A stretch of DNA of 64,000 nucleotides from Salmonirosea aquatica (GCF_009296315.1 NZ_WHLY01000002.1:4314501-4378500); one strand, 5' to 3'; counted from the stretch's first letter, positions 50,012 through 60,020 are shown. The notes: generated by a model not told the origin, from the sequence alone. Program-made: numbers and translations.

Positions 50012-53000
50012 GTGAACTACCAGGAATACAAAAATCTCAGCTACCCCCAGCTCGCCGACGAAGTACTTAACTTCTGGAAAGAGAATAAAATCTTCGAGGA
50101 ATCCGTCACCCTGCGCGAGGGCAACCCTACCTTCACGTTCTACGAAGGGCCACCCTCGGCCAATGGCGCGCCGGGCATTCACCACGTGATGGCCCGGACG
50201 ATCAAGGATATTTTCTGCCGCTACAAAACCCTGCGCGGCTTTCAGGTGAAGCGCAAGGGCGGCTGGGACACGCACGGCCTGCCCATCGAGTTGCAGGTAG
50301 AGAAGGAATTGGGTATCACAAAGGAAGACATCGGTACCAAAATCAGCATCGAAGAATATAACGCCAAATGCCGCGAAACGGTCATGAAGTTCACCGACCA
50401 GTGGAACAACCTGACTGAGAAAATGGGCTACTGGGTGGACCTGGATGATCCCTATATCACCTACGAAAATAACTACATCGAGAGCCTGTGGCATTTGCTC
50501 AAAAAGCTATACGACAAGGGTTTGCTGTACAAAGGCTACACGATCCAGCCGTACAGTCCGGCGGCGGGTACGGGCCTTTCGTCGCACGAGCTGAATATGC
50601 CGGGTACCTACAAAGAACTGAAAGACACCACGATCGTGGCTATGTTCAAGGTTAAAGATGCCGGGACGCATTCAGTTTTTAAGGAATATAGCCAGGAAGA
50701 CATCCGCATCCTGGCCTGGACGACCACGCCCTGGACCCTACCCGCCAACTCGGCCCTGACCGTCGGCGCGAACATTAGCTATGTATTGGTCAAAACGTTT
50801 AATCCCTATACCTACGCACCCGTCAGTGTAGTGCTGGCGAAGGATTTAGTCAAAAACTTCTTTTCGGAAAAAGGGAAAGACGGCGATTTTGTGGGGTACC
50901 CTGAAAGCGACAAGAAGGTACTTCCCTGGCAGATTCTTGCGGAGTTCAAGGGAAAAGACCTGGAAGGCATCGAGTACGAGCAACTCATGCCCTACGTCCA
51001 GCCCAAGACGCCCGCTTTTCGTGTGATTCTGGGCGATTTTGTCACGACCGAGGACGGTACGGGCGTGGTACATACCTCACCTACCTTCGGCGCGGACGAC
51101 TTTCGCGTGGCGCAGGCCAACGGCATTCCGCCCATTATGGTGCAGGACGCCAACGGCAAAGAGGTACCCATTGTGGATCGTCAGGGCCGTTTTGTGAAAG
51201 AGATTGGCGAATTCGGGGGCAGGTACGTGAAGCCGGAATACTACTCCGACGCCGAACAGGATGAACCCGATTTCAAACCGACGGACGTGCTGATCGCGAT
51301 CAAGCTGAAAGAGGAAGGCCTGGCTTTCAAGGTAGAAAAATACGAACACCCCTACCCACATTGCTGGCGCACCGACAAGCCCGTACTGTACTACCCGCTC
51401 GATAGCTGGTTTATCCGCACCACGGCCATGAAGGAAAAGCTGGTGGCTCTGAACAAAACCATCAACTGGCAACCCGAAAGTACCGGCACCGGCCGCTTCG
51501 GCAACTGGCTCGAAAATCTGGTAGACTGGAACTTGTCGCGCTCACGGTACTGGGGTACCCCCCTGCCGATCTGGCGCAACGATGCGGGCGAAGAAGTGTG
51601 CATTGGCTCGATTGAAGAATTGGTGCAGCGTTGCGAAGCTGCCAACGAAAAAATGCGAGCCTGGACGCTGGAAGGGAAATCGGGCTACGAGGAATATTTA
51701 CACAAAAACGACGCCTTCCTGCAAGCCAATCTAGAACAAAAACTGGATTTGCACCGTCCGTTTGTCGATGAGATTTTTCTGATCTCGGAATCGGGCAACA
51801 TCATGCAGCGCGAAACCGATCTCATCGACGTCTGGTTCGATTCGGGCGCGATGCCTTATGCGCAGTGGCACTATCCGTTTGAGAATCACGAAATTTTCAA
51901 CGAAAGCTTTCCGGCCGATTTTATCAGTGAAGGGGTAGATCAAACGCGCGGCTGGTTCTTTACGCTCCATGCCATTGCGGGTATGCTGTTCGATTCGGTG
52001 GCCTTTAAGAATGTCGTTTCGACGGGTTTGGTTTTGGATAAAAACGGCAACAAAATGTCCAAGCGCCTGGGCAACGCCGTGAATCCGTTCAAGACGCTGG
52101 GTACCTTCGGACCTGATGCTACTCGCTGGTACCTCATTACCAACGCCGAACCCTGGGACAACCTGAAATTCAATATCGACGGCATCGGGGAAGTGCAGCG
52201 GAAGTTTTTCGGTACGCTGTCCAATACCTACAATTTTTTTGCGCTCTACGCCAATCTGGACGGCTACACGATCAATCAATTCGACCGGGTACCTCATGAG
52301 AAATTGCCCGAATTGGACCGCTGGATTTTGTCGAAACTGAATACGCTGGTCAAGGAGGTAGGTGAGCAATTCGAGAATTATAACCCGACCAAAGCGGGGC
52401 GACTGGTGCAGGATTTCGTGACCGACCAGCTCTCCAACTGGTACGTGCGGCTGTCGCGACGGCGTTTCTGGACCGGCAGCACCGGTAGTGGCGAACTGAC
52501 GCTCGACAAAAAAGCGGCCTACGAAACATTGCAACACTGCCTGACGGCGGTGGCACAACTCATGTCGCCCATCGCGCCTTTCTACGGAGACTGGCTCTAT
52601 CGCCAGCTCACTGAGCATGTGCGGGCTGAACGGAGCGCCGCCCGTTCGAAATCGCATAACACGCCTTTCCAACATTCCTCCGTCCACCTGACTGACTGGC
52701 ATCCCGTAGAGTACGACTGGATCGACCTCGATCTGGAAGAATCCATGCAGCTGGCGCAGGATATCAGTTCGCTGGTGCACTCGTTGCGTAAAGGCCACAA
52801 AATCAAGGTACGTCAGCCGTTGTCCAAAATCCTGATTCCGGTACTGAGCGACAAAACACGCCGTCAGATCGAAAGCGTGGTACCTATCATTCTGTCGGAA
52901 GTCAATATCAAGACCGTCGAGTTTGTCCACGACGACAGCGGGATTTTGAAGAAGAAAATCAAACCCAACTTCAAAGCCCTGGGCCCCAAATTCGGCCCGC

Positions 53001-53476
53001 GGATGAAGGAGGTTGCGGCCGCTATTGCGCAGATGAGCGAAGACGACATCAAGGTACTGGAACGCGACAACGAATTTGCGCTGCCGGTGGCTGAGCCTCC
53101 GGTGTTCATCACGCTGCACGAGGTGGAAATCATCGCCGAGGACGTACCCGGCTGGCTGGTGGCCAGTGAAGACGGCCTGACGGTAGCCCTGGACGTGACC
53201 ATCACCGACGAGCTACGTAAAGAAGGTATCGCCCGCGACTTCGTGAATCGGATCCAGAATCTGCGCAAAGACAGCGGCTTCGACGTGACGGACAAAATCC
53301 AGATCAGCCTGCAAAACGACGATGCTACCCTCACCGAGGCGGTCTCATCCCAGCGCGACTACATCTGCCAGGAAGTACAAGCCGTAGGACTCGACCTGGT
53401 CAATGACCTGAATGGTGCCGCGACGGAAATCGAGATGGATGAGTTTTTACTCAAAGTGAAAGTAGAAGTAGTATAA
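50012..53476 (+). CDS. ileS: Isoleucyl-tRNA synthetase
   Basis: The 1154-residue protein begins at a GTG (50012), no nearby ATG matching the family's NYQEYKNLS start. Class I motifs are PPSANGAPGIHH (HIGH) at about 47-57 and KMSKR at 681-685. The editing domain lies between, with WTTTPWTLPANSAL. The C-terminal anticodon-binding and Ile-specific tail follow (HSLRKGHKIKVRQPL). It charges tRNA-Ile. A possible -7 element TAAATTTG lies at 49913-49920. No T-box or riboswitch is recognisable upstream. Confidence 0.97.
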   Translation: MNYQEYKNLSYPQLADEVLNFWKENKIFEESVTLREGNPTFTFYEGPPSANGAPGIHHVMARTIKDIFCRYKTLRGFQVKRKGGWDTHGLPIELQVEKELGITKEDIGTKISIEEYNAKCRETVMKFTDQWNNLTEKMGYWVDLDDPYITYENNYIESLWHLLKKLYDKGLLYKGYTIQPYSPAAGTGLSSHELNMPGTYKELKDTTIVAMFKVKDAGTHSVFKEYSQEDIRILAWTTTPWTLPANSALTVGANISYVLVKTFNPYTYAPVSVVLAKDLVKNFFSEKGKDGDFVGYPESDKKVLPWQILAEFKGKDLEGIEYEQLMPYVQPKTPAFRVILGDFVTTEDGTGVVHTSPTFGADDFRVAQANGIPPIMVQDANGKEVPIVDRQGRFVKEIGEFGGRYVKPEYYSDAEQDEPDFKPTDVLIAIKLKEEGLAFKVEKYEHPYPHCWRTDKPVLYYPLDSWFIRTTAMKEKLVALNKTINWQPESTGTGRFGNWLENLVDWNLSRSRYWGTPLPIWRNDAGEEVCIGSIEELVQRCEAANEKMRAWTLEGKSGYEEYLHKNDAFLQANLEQKLDLHRPFVDEIFLISESGNIMQRETDLIDVWFDSGAMPYAQWHYPFENHEIFNESFPADFISEGVDQTRGWFFTLHAIAGMLFDSVAFKNVVSTGLVLDKNGNKMSKRLGNAVNPFKTLGTFGPDATRWYLITNAEPWDNLKFNIDGIGEVQRKFFGTLSNTYNFFALYANLDGYTINQFDRVPHEKLPELDRWILSKLNTLVKEVGEQFENYNPTKAGRLVQDFVTDQLSNWYVRLSRRRFWTGSTGSGELTLDKKAAYETLQHCLTAVAQLMSPIAPFYGDWLYRQLTEHVRAERSAARSKSHNTPFQHSSVHLTDWHPVEYDWIDLDLEESMQLAQDISSLVHSLRKGHKIKVRQPLSKILIPVLSDKTRRQIESVVPIILSEVNIKTVEFVHDDSGILKKKIKPNFKALGPKFGPRMKEVAAAIAQMSEDDIKVLERDNEFALPVAEPPVFITLHEVEIIAEDVPGWLVASEDGLTVALDVTITDELRKEGIARDFVNRIQNLRKDSGFDVTDKIQISLQNDDATLTEAVSSQRDYICQEVQAVGLDLVNDLNGAATEIEMDEFLLKVKVEVV

Positions 53477-53504
53477 GTACCTTCGGTTATAGAGAATTCT
53501 ATAC

Positions 53505-53546
53505 AAAAGAGGCTGAATCAGAATTGTATCTGATTCAGCCTCTTTT
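53505..53546. terminator. Bidirectional terminator between ileS and the ATPase operon
   Basis: AAAAGAGGCTGAATCAGA pairs perfectly with TCTGATTCAGCCTCTTTT over a 6-nt loop. Confidence 0.9.
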
Positions 53547-53558
53547 CTGTAAGGTAGT

Positions 53559-56161
53559 TTACATGAATCGTTTGATCCGCTCGGCCAGATCGGCTGCTAC
53601 CTCACGTACCTCGGCGGCGATGCTATTGAGAAAGGCGGTGCTGTCTTTCGCTACCAAGGATTGAATTGCCACAAAATACGGCCGAAGAATCACATCATAG
53701 CCATTTTGTTGCAGTACTTCCAAAATAGCCTGCCCGTATCCCAGATTGATGGATACCGCCGCGAAGCGCCACCAATCGTCCTGGGTGTTGGGAGGGAGCT
53801 TTCCTTCGGTATAGTGTAAAGCTTGCAGCAGATGCTTTTCGGCAATCCCTAGGTTTTTATCGTACAGGGCAAATAGGGAAGCATTGAGCCAGTAACTGTC
53901 TTTTCCATCCTTAGGCTCATCCATAGCCTCGTAAAGCATTTTTGCTTTATCAAATAAATGCATTTTGTCCCGATACAGAAATAGGAGATTTATCCTTGAA
54001 CTTTCATTATTCAAATCTAATTCACTGGCTCGGAGGTAGGCTGCTTCTGCTTCCTCATATTTTCTCAAATAATCCTGATAGAGGTTTCCCAAGTTGTTCC
54101 ATAGAATGGCATCCGTTTCATCCAACTCGATAGCCCGGCGGTAGGCTGCTTCTGCCTCAGCGTAGTTCTCCAGCTGATACTGGTAGAGGGTGCCAAGACC
54201 AAACCATGGCGCGGCTTTTGTTTCATCCAGCTCGATAGCCCGGCGGTAGGCTGCTTCTGCCTCAGTGTAGTTCCCCAGCTGATACTGGTAGAGGGTGCCC
54301 AGACCATACCATGGCGCGGCATCCGTTTCATCCAGCTCGATAGCCCGGCGGTAGGCTGCTTCTGCCTCAGCGTAGTTCCCCAGGTGGTCCTGATAGAGGG
54401 TGCCCAGACCAAACCATGGCGCGGCATCTGTTTCATCCAGCTTGATAGCCCGGCGGTAGGCTGCTTCTGCCTCAGCGTAGTTCCCCAGGTGGTCCTGATA
54501 GAGGGTGCCCAGATTGTTCCATGGATTGACATCAGTTGGATTCAACTCTGTTGCTCGGCGGTAGGCTACTTCTGCTTCCTCATATTTTCTTAGTTTTTGA
54601 TTAATAGTTCCTAATAAATTCCATCCAGCTGGACTTTGAGGATTTAATCTGATTAATTCCTCGCAGATAATTATGGCTTCTGGCCAAGCTTTTGCTGAAA
54701 TAGATTCATGCATGCGCTCTATTAATGCTTTTCCTCTTTCATTTAGTACCTTCCCCGGAATATCAAAATCCTTCAAAATAGAAGCATCTGTTCTCGACAG
54801 ATCAAATAGTTCCTTATAGCTTTTTTCTCTTAACTTTCGGGCAAGCTCAAGGTCTTTAACCCCATCCGCAATAGCCAATTGCATACTGACGTGATCACGA
54901 TGGGTGACTCCCTGCTGTATCAGCCTTTCCCCCATCTGGTTGAGGTCTTCCCCGTACAGTGTGACCAGGAACTTGGTCAGGCATAGCAATTCTTTTTTCT
55001 GCCTCCGGCTGCTGCGGCGCATAAGGTACCAGATATTGAAAAATCGCTCACTGATTTCGTAGGCTTGGCCTTTCTTCTCGTAGGCATTGAGGCGGTCAAG
55101 CCAACCTACCTCGTAGAGGCGTTTAAGTTGAGGAGAAAGTTGGGGGTTTTCGAGTTGGGTAATCTGGCGCAGGTCATCCAGAGCGATGGGGTCCCAATGT
55201 AGCGCCACTGCGTCGAGAATGACCTGCATTTGCTCGGGAAGTTCTTCAAAACGGGCCTTGTACAAGGGGTCATCACATCCATGAGGCCTTCGAGGTCGGT
55301 CTGTACTTCTAGTGAAAAACCGCCCCGTATGAGCGGGTATAGCATCACGATGGTACGCGGGGTACCGCCCGTGAGCTGATACAAAGTGCGTAATCGCGCC
55401 CGGTTGCCCCGCAGAGTGATAGCAAATTCTGAGTTGCCAGTCATCTGGGCGAGATTTTCCAATACCTCCATGGTTTCCTCAAACGTTAGTTTTTTGAGGT
55501 ATTGCGTCTGGAAAGCATCGTAGAAGGGTGCTCCGTATTCCACGGTATCGGTGAGGGTGTTGGCGCTCGCCCCCACCAGAATCGGGGCATCTTTATCCAT
55601 CAAAATGGCGCGCAGTTGGTGTTGTTCTTCCCTGGCTAGTCGATCAAAAATCAGTCCCAGATTATCTACCAGTAGTACTGGCCGTCGCGCTGTCCGATGG
55701 ACCCATTGCGCAAAGTATTCGTAGAGCTGCGTAGCAGAACTATCCCGCGCGGTGGAAGCCCAGCGACTGATGTCCAGATCCAGCTGATCGAGCTGATCGG
55801 TGCTGCCTTCGCGGTCAAGGGCGTCGGCGAGGGCATCCAGACAATTGAGCCAGAACTTGGACAGGCGGTCTACGTTGTACTGCTCCTCCGGAAAGGTCAG
55901 CGGCAGAAAACTCTTTCGGTGCGGCTCCTTCCGCAGTTCTACGGCTATCCGGTGCAGGAGGGTAGACTTTCCCATGCCACGCTGCCCGATGATCAGGTAG
56001 TGCTGCGGAATAGTACCCGGCGTTTCGGACACAATACCTTGTAGAAGGTACTCGAACAACTTAATCCGGGTAATGAAAGCCCGTTCGATTTCACGGTCAC
56101 TTAACCGGCCCGGGTTGAATATGCCGATTTGAGTGGTTTTGAATCCAGTTTCCTCGCTCAT
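53559..56161 (-). CDS. STAND-like ATPase with winged-helix and TPR array, frameshifted
   Basis: The N-terminal P-loop ATPase has Walker A GQRGMGKSTLLHR (about residues 60-72) and a Walker B-like PVLLVDNLGLIF. A winged-helix-type region (LDDLRQITQLENPQLSPQL then QAYEISERFFNIWYLMRR) precedes at least eight TPRs. The frame is broken at 55266-55269, where four Gs (plus strand) should be five, joining DVMTPL to YKARFEELPEQM. Repaired, it is about 867 residues. Its ATG overlaps the upstream ATPase stop (ATGA), so the two are translationally coupled. It resembles signal-transducing STAND proteins; the signal and output are unknown. Confidence 0.75.
54030..54560 (-). repeat. Tandem 105-bp TPR-coding repeats
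   Basis: About five units of 105 bp, each encoding 35 residues of the form AYRRAIELDETDAAPW then GLGTLYQ. The central units are nearly identical at the DNA level (block TAGCCCGGCGGTAGGCTGCT recurs), implying recent amplification or gene conversion. Copy number could vary between strains. Confidence 0.85.
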
Positions 56162-57324
56162 TTTACAAATCGGTTAAACCAGAAATCACGAATCAGCGGA
56201 GAGCGGAATAGGTAGTGGGCGTTGTTCTCCGCCAGATAGCCGTCGTTCTGGAGCATGTTCAGCAAGGTTGCCAGGATGCTATCCGTCCGGTCGGCGTCGC
56301 TGTACTTCTGGTATAGTAGATTGTGCAGATTCTCCCGCTTCATCCCTTCTTTTGCCCGGCAAATATGCCGGAGTAGCAAATAGGCATCGTCTTTGTGATC
56401 GCCATATTGTTCCCGCAGCCGCTCGTCCCAGGTATTCAGATACGCCCCTTCGATTATTTCATTGTACGCTTTGTTTACTAGGTTTTGATCAATCAGAGCG
56501 TCCTCTATCTGGATTTTCCCTTTCATTTTTTCAAACAGTACTTGAATAAAGTAAGGTAGTAGGTACCCTAACTTAGCCAGCATTTGTGCTCTGATTTCTT
56601 CGTTGAACGTTACGTTTCCTCCTTTTTCTAACTCGATGATCATGGAAGTAGCTGCCTCAGAACTGAACGGTTTGAGTTCATAATAGGAAAAGTCATTGAT
56701 GGTTTTACTGAGTTGATGACCAGTGGTAAAGTTCTCGATACCCACTGAGCTGCAAAAAATCCAGCGGATTTGTGAGCCGGATACCTGCCGGAGGCTCCTG
56801 AGCCAGTGCATGAGTTCTTCTATTTGTCGTTTGTCACCATTACTGTCCAGTAATATGCCATTGAGCAGTACGGCTACCTCGTCGAAGAAAATCAGAACTT
56901 CCCGATCGTGCGGAAGAATTCGTTCTAACTCGCGGTATATATTTGATTTTTCTTTCTTCCAGTCCAGTTTGACTTCTGCCCCGCCTATACTTAAGGTTGG
57001 TTTTAAAGCACTAATTATTTCAAGCAACTTAATGCCCGACTCCTTACTTCTTTCCCAAACGGACATTTTTCGTAGTTCTCCGGTCAGCAGTTCCACAAAT
57101 TCCAGTTCCGAGTGCGCCCGTTCCAGGTTGATCTCAATGACTTCCCATCCTTCCCCTTCGGCTTTTTCGAGCATTTTCTTGGCAAAGGAGCTCTTACCTA
57201 CCCGACGGGGCGAGGGCAGCAAGATGTTATTCCCATTTTGGAGCAAATCCCATACATAGGCTATTTCCTTTTCTCTCCCAAAAAAATCGTTGCCATCTAC
57301 GGGAGCACCGGTTCTGTTCTTCAT
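56158..57324 (-). CDS. ATP-binding protein (archaeal-type ATPase)
   Basis: Starting at the ATG at 57324, it is 388 residues. The P-loop NTPase has FFGREKEIAYVWDLLQNGNNILL, Walker A SPRRVGKSSFAKK, Walker B EVLIFFDEVAVLL, an SLRQVSGSQIRWIFCSS sensor segment and a C-terminal winged-helix-like region ending in HYLFRSPLIRDFWF. It belongs with the widespread, mostly uncharacterised archaeal-ATPase-like AAA proteins. Its TGA overlaps the ATG of the next ATPase. The AT-rich palindromic region upstream is probably its promoter-operator. Confidence 0.82.
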   Translation of the reverse strand: MKNRTGAPVDGNDFFGREKEIAYVWDLLQNGNNILLPSPRRVGKSSFAKKMLEKAEGEGWEVIEINLERAHSELEFVELLTGELRKMSVWERSKESGIKLLEIISALKPTLSIGGAEVKLDWKKEKSNIYRELERILPHDREVLIFFDEVAVLLNGILLDSNGDKRQIEELMHWLRSLRQVSGSQIRWIFCSSVGIENFTTGHQLSKTINDFSYYELKPFSSEAATSMIIELEKGGNVTFNEEIRAQMLAKLGYLLPYFIQVLFEKMKGKIQIEDALIDQNLVNKAYNEIIEGAYLNTWDERLREQYGDHKDDAYLLLRHICRAKEGMKRENLHNLLYQKYSDADRTDSILATLLNMLQNDGYLAENNAHYLFRSPLIRDFWFNRFVK

Positions 57325-57355
57325 ATACCTCTCATTTAATTTTATAAGGCAAGTA

Positions 57356-57390
57356 TATATACAAAAATGCATATATACAAATTTGTATAT
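57356..57390 (-). promoter_or_regulatory. AT-rich palindrome upstream of the ATPase pair
   Basis: ATATACAAATTTGTATAT (57373-57390) is a perfect 18-bp palindrome. A partial copy, TATATACAAA, lies 16 bp closer to the gene (57356-57365) and repeats 57372-57381. It lies 32 bp before the ATG at 57324, so it could be a repressor site; autoregulation is a guess. Confidence 0.5.
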
Positions 57391-57445
57391 GAGAATTTTG
57401 AAAAAGGCCAGTCCAGAATTGCCTGTATACTAGAAGAGTATCAAA

Positions 57446-58213
57446 TTACCACTCTTTCACCTCCGCCTCGCGCAGCCACGCCAGCGGATTCTCGGGTTGG
57501 GGTAGGTAGCTGCTATCCAGCCGCAGGAACATCATGTGTACGTGGGTAGGGGAGCGTCCCTTGTAGGCGTTGAGGCCGGTGCGACCTATCTCGCCGAGTT
57601 TCTGGCCGGACTGTACCCATTGGCCGGGCTGCACCACCACGCGGCTGTTGTGGGCATAGTAGAAAAGTCCGTTGAGGCAGGGATCGTATACCCAAACGAA
57701 ATTACCGCCGCGTAATTCACTTTCGGGTTGCCAGGTAGTGTCGGTAGCCAGCACGACGCCCTGACTGAATGAAAGCAGATCGACGGGAAGGCACATGTGG
57801 TCGTCGAGATTGTCCTGATTGCCATCGCGGATGAACAAATCGTGGGCGGGGTGGCTCCCGCGCGCATCGGCATCAAACAGGTCGAATCCTTTGGCGCGGA
57901 AACCGCGCCCATTGCCCCCGATGGAATAGCGGGGCAGGTACCCCCGGAGTGGATACACGAACCGATTGGCCGCGTCGTCGCGGCAGGAGTCCAGCAGGGG
58001 CAGCACGCTTTGGATGTTACGCATGGTAGCCTGGAAAGCCCGTGCCGCCGAGTCGGGGCTGACGTTGCATTCCCGGATGTCGATCTGGATTTGCTGAAAC
58101 TGGTGCACATAGTTCAGCATTTGTTCCGAAGGCGTTTCTACCCGGCTCCATCCCATCAAAGCCATGATCACTGAGAGCGCCATCAGGCTATTGCCTACGT
58201 TTCTCCAAATCAT
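57446..58213 (-). CDS. M23-family metallopeptidase
   Basis: The 255-residue protein starts with a hydrophobic signal (SLMALSVIMALMGW). The LytM/M23 Zn ligands are present: HPAHDLFI (HxxxD) and THVHMM (HxH), with GGNFVWVYDPCLNGLFYYAHNSRVVV and GQWVQSGQKLGEIGRTG between. M23 enzymes cleave peptidoglycan cross-links or act as activators. The enzyme should be periplasmic. It faces the ATPase operon and is probably unrelated to it. Confidence 0.88.
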   Translation of the reverse strand: MIWRNVGNSLMALSVIMALMGWSRVETPSEQMLNYVHQFQQIQIDIRECNVSPDSAARAFQATMRNIQSVLPLLDSCRDDAANRFVYPLRGYLPRYSIGGNGRGFRAKGFDLFDADARGSHPAHDLFIRDGNQDNLDDHMCLPVDLLSFSQGVVLATDTTWQPESELRGGNFVWVYDPCLNGLFYYAHNSRVVVQPGQWVQSGQKLGEIGRTGLNAYKGRSPTHVHMMFLRLDSSYLPQPENPLAWLREAEVKEW

Positions 58214-58463
58214 TCTTCCTTCAATTTTTTAACGTATGCAGATCTTAGTTTCAAATTGCTTGTACTGATATCGTTCTGTTGGATCTATTGTGCAACACCC
58301 GATTTTACCAAAAATAGAACTTTTCCAGTTCCTTCGCAAGGTGCTTTTTTTCAGAACAACGCTCGGGTCAGTAGGTTTGGGTATGGGCAGAATAATTCTT
58401 TTCAAACCGGATTTGCCGTACTTTGCGAAAAATCAATCCTAATCACAAAACCTTTATTTGACT

Positions 58464-59435
58464 ATGAATTACCGACGATTTGGCCGTACCGACTGGCAGG
58501 TCAGCGAGATAGGCTACGGCATGTGGGGCCTGGCTGGCTGGACGGGCTCTGATATCGAGGAAGTGAACGCTTCCCTCGATCTGGCCGTGGAACTGGGTTG
58601 TAATTTTTTCGATACCGCCTGGGGGTACGCCGAAGGGAAAAGTGAGCAGATTCTGGGTGAACTCATGAAGCGGAATCCTGACAAGAAGCTCTACGCCGCG
58701 ACCAAAATACCTCCCAAAAACCGCAACTGGCCTTCCCGGCCCGAATTTTCGCTCGACGAGGTATTTCCCGCCGATTACATTGTAAAATATACCGAGAAAA
58801 GCCTGAAAAATCTGAATGTAGAGTGCATCGACCTCATGCAATTCCACGTCTGGGAAGATCATTGGGCCAATCGCGACGAATGGAAAGAAGCCATCCAGAA
58901 GCTAACCCAGGAAGGCAAGGTACAGGCGTGGGGAATCAGCGTCAACCGCTGGGAACCGGACAATTCGCTCGAAACCATCAAAACTGGCCTCATCGACGCC
59001 GTGCAGGTGATCTACAATATATTCGACCAAAATCCCGAGGACCAGTTGTTCCCCCTCTGCCGCAAGTACGATGTGGGTATCATCGCCAGGGTACCCTTCG
59101 ACGAAGGTACCCTGACCGGTACCCTGACCAAAGAAACGACTTTCCCGGCCGACGACTGGCGCTCTACCTACTTTGTACCCGAGAATCTCAACAGCAGCGT
59201 AGACCACGCCGACGCTTTGAAGCCGCTCATTCCCAATGGATTGACAATGCCTGAGATGGCGCTCCGCTTCATTCTGGCCAATGACGATGTGGCCACTACC
59301 ATTCCCGGTATGCGCAAGCTACCCCACGTACGGGCCAACATCGCGGCGAGTGATGGGAAAACATTGGAGGATTCATTACTGGAAAAACTAAAAACCCACC
59401 GCTGGGACCGTACCCCCACGGAGTGGTCGCAGTAG
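58464..59435 (+). CDS. Aldo/keto reductase
   Basis: The 323-residue protein is a TIM-barrel aldo/keto reductase. Features include YRRFGRTDWQVSEIGYGMW, NFFDTAWGYAEGKSEQILGEL (catalytic Asp and Tyr), and the Lys in YAATKIPP. His appears in DLMQFHVWEDHW. It reduces carbonyls with NAD(P)H; substrate unknown. The ATG at 58464 is preferred to a TTG two codons upstream. Confidence 0.92.
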   Translation: MNYRRFGRTDWQVSEIGYGMWGLAGWTGSDIEEVNASLDLAVELGCNFFDTAWGYAEGKSEQILGELMKRNPDKKLYAATKIPPKNRNWPSRPEFSLDEVFPADYIVKYTEKSLKNLNVECIDLMQFHVWEDHWANRDEWKEAIQKLTQEGKVQAWGISVNRWEPDNSLETIKTGLIDAVQVIYNIFDQNPEDQLFPLCRKYDVGIIARVPFDEGTLTGTLTKETTFPADDWRSTYFVPENLNSSVDHADALKPLIPNGLTMPEMALRFILANDDVATTIPGMRKLPHVRANIAASDGKTLEDSLLEKLKTHRWDRTPTEWSQ

Positions 59436-59603
59436 GTACTCATTCCAACGCTGACGGCCTTTTGAAGGTTGTCAGCGTTAAGTTCCGCTACCTTTTACCA
59501 TTCATCCTTTTATTCTGCCGTTCGCGCAACTGCCTGCAACGTGAGCAAGGCGGTGGGAGTCTTTGGGTCAAAGTAATTTATAAAGCCCAAAAATTCAAAA
59601 GCC

Positions 59604-60020
59604 ATGAAAAACGTAAAAAGAATGCTGGTAGTTGCCCTGTGCGGGATGATGATGAGTGCCTCAGTAGAAGCCGGAACGCCAACGAAAGAGATGCGGGAGT
59701 GTAAAAACAACGATTGTGGTACCTTCCAGGTGGGGATGTACCGGGTTCAGAATACCCTCAACATGAAGTTGATCCTGTACAAAGAAGCGGGTGAAGTCGT
59801 GACGGTACGCCTGAGAAACCAAAAAGGCGAGGTACTGCACGAAGAAGTACTGGGCAAGAAGATGCAGAAGTATGCCCGCCCCTTCAACTTCTCCGATAGC
59901 CAGGACGGTCGCTACACCCTCGAAATCAGCAACGGCGAGGAAATAGTACGGAAAGACATCAAACTATCCACCAAAGACATCGTTGAAACACCCGCCCGGA
60001 CGCTCGTAGCAGTAAACTAA
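59604..60020 (+). CDS. Small secreted beta-sandwich-like protein (paralogue 3)
   Basis: The 138-residue product has a Sec signal (MKNVKRMLVVALCGMMMSASVEA). The mature domain matches the 6735 and 17302 proteins: NMKLILYKEAGEVVTVRLRN, KGEVLHEEVLGKKMQKY, FNFSDSQDGRYTLEISNGEE and the same ending ETPARTLVAVN as in paralogue 2. Two extra Cys occur near the start (ECKNNDC), possibly a disulfide. Its promoter lacks the triple-repeat boxes, so it should be regulated differently. Function unknown. Confidence 0.78.
   Translation: MKNVKRMLVVALCGMMMSASVEAGTPTKEMRECKNNDCGTFQVGMYRVQNTLNMKLILYKEAGEVVTVRLRNQKGEVLHEEVLGKKMQKYARPFNFSDSQDGRYTLEISNGEEIVRKDIKLSTKDIVETPARTLVAVN

Noticed and set aside
51731-53119. 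462-residue minus-strand frame inside ileS
   Set aside because: It lies wholly within ileS in another frame. Its translation has no recognisable domain and arises from the high-GC codons of ileS.
59500-59603. Triple-repeat operator upstream of the third secreted paralogue
   Set aside because: Only a weak TGCAACGTGAGCAA resemblance is present, without the 21-bp periodic boxes or the CTTTGTA element.
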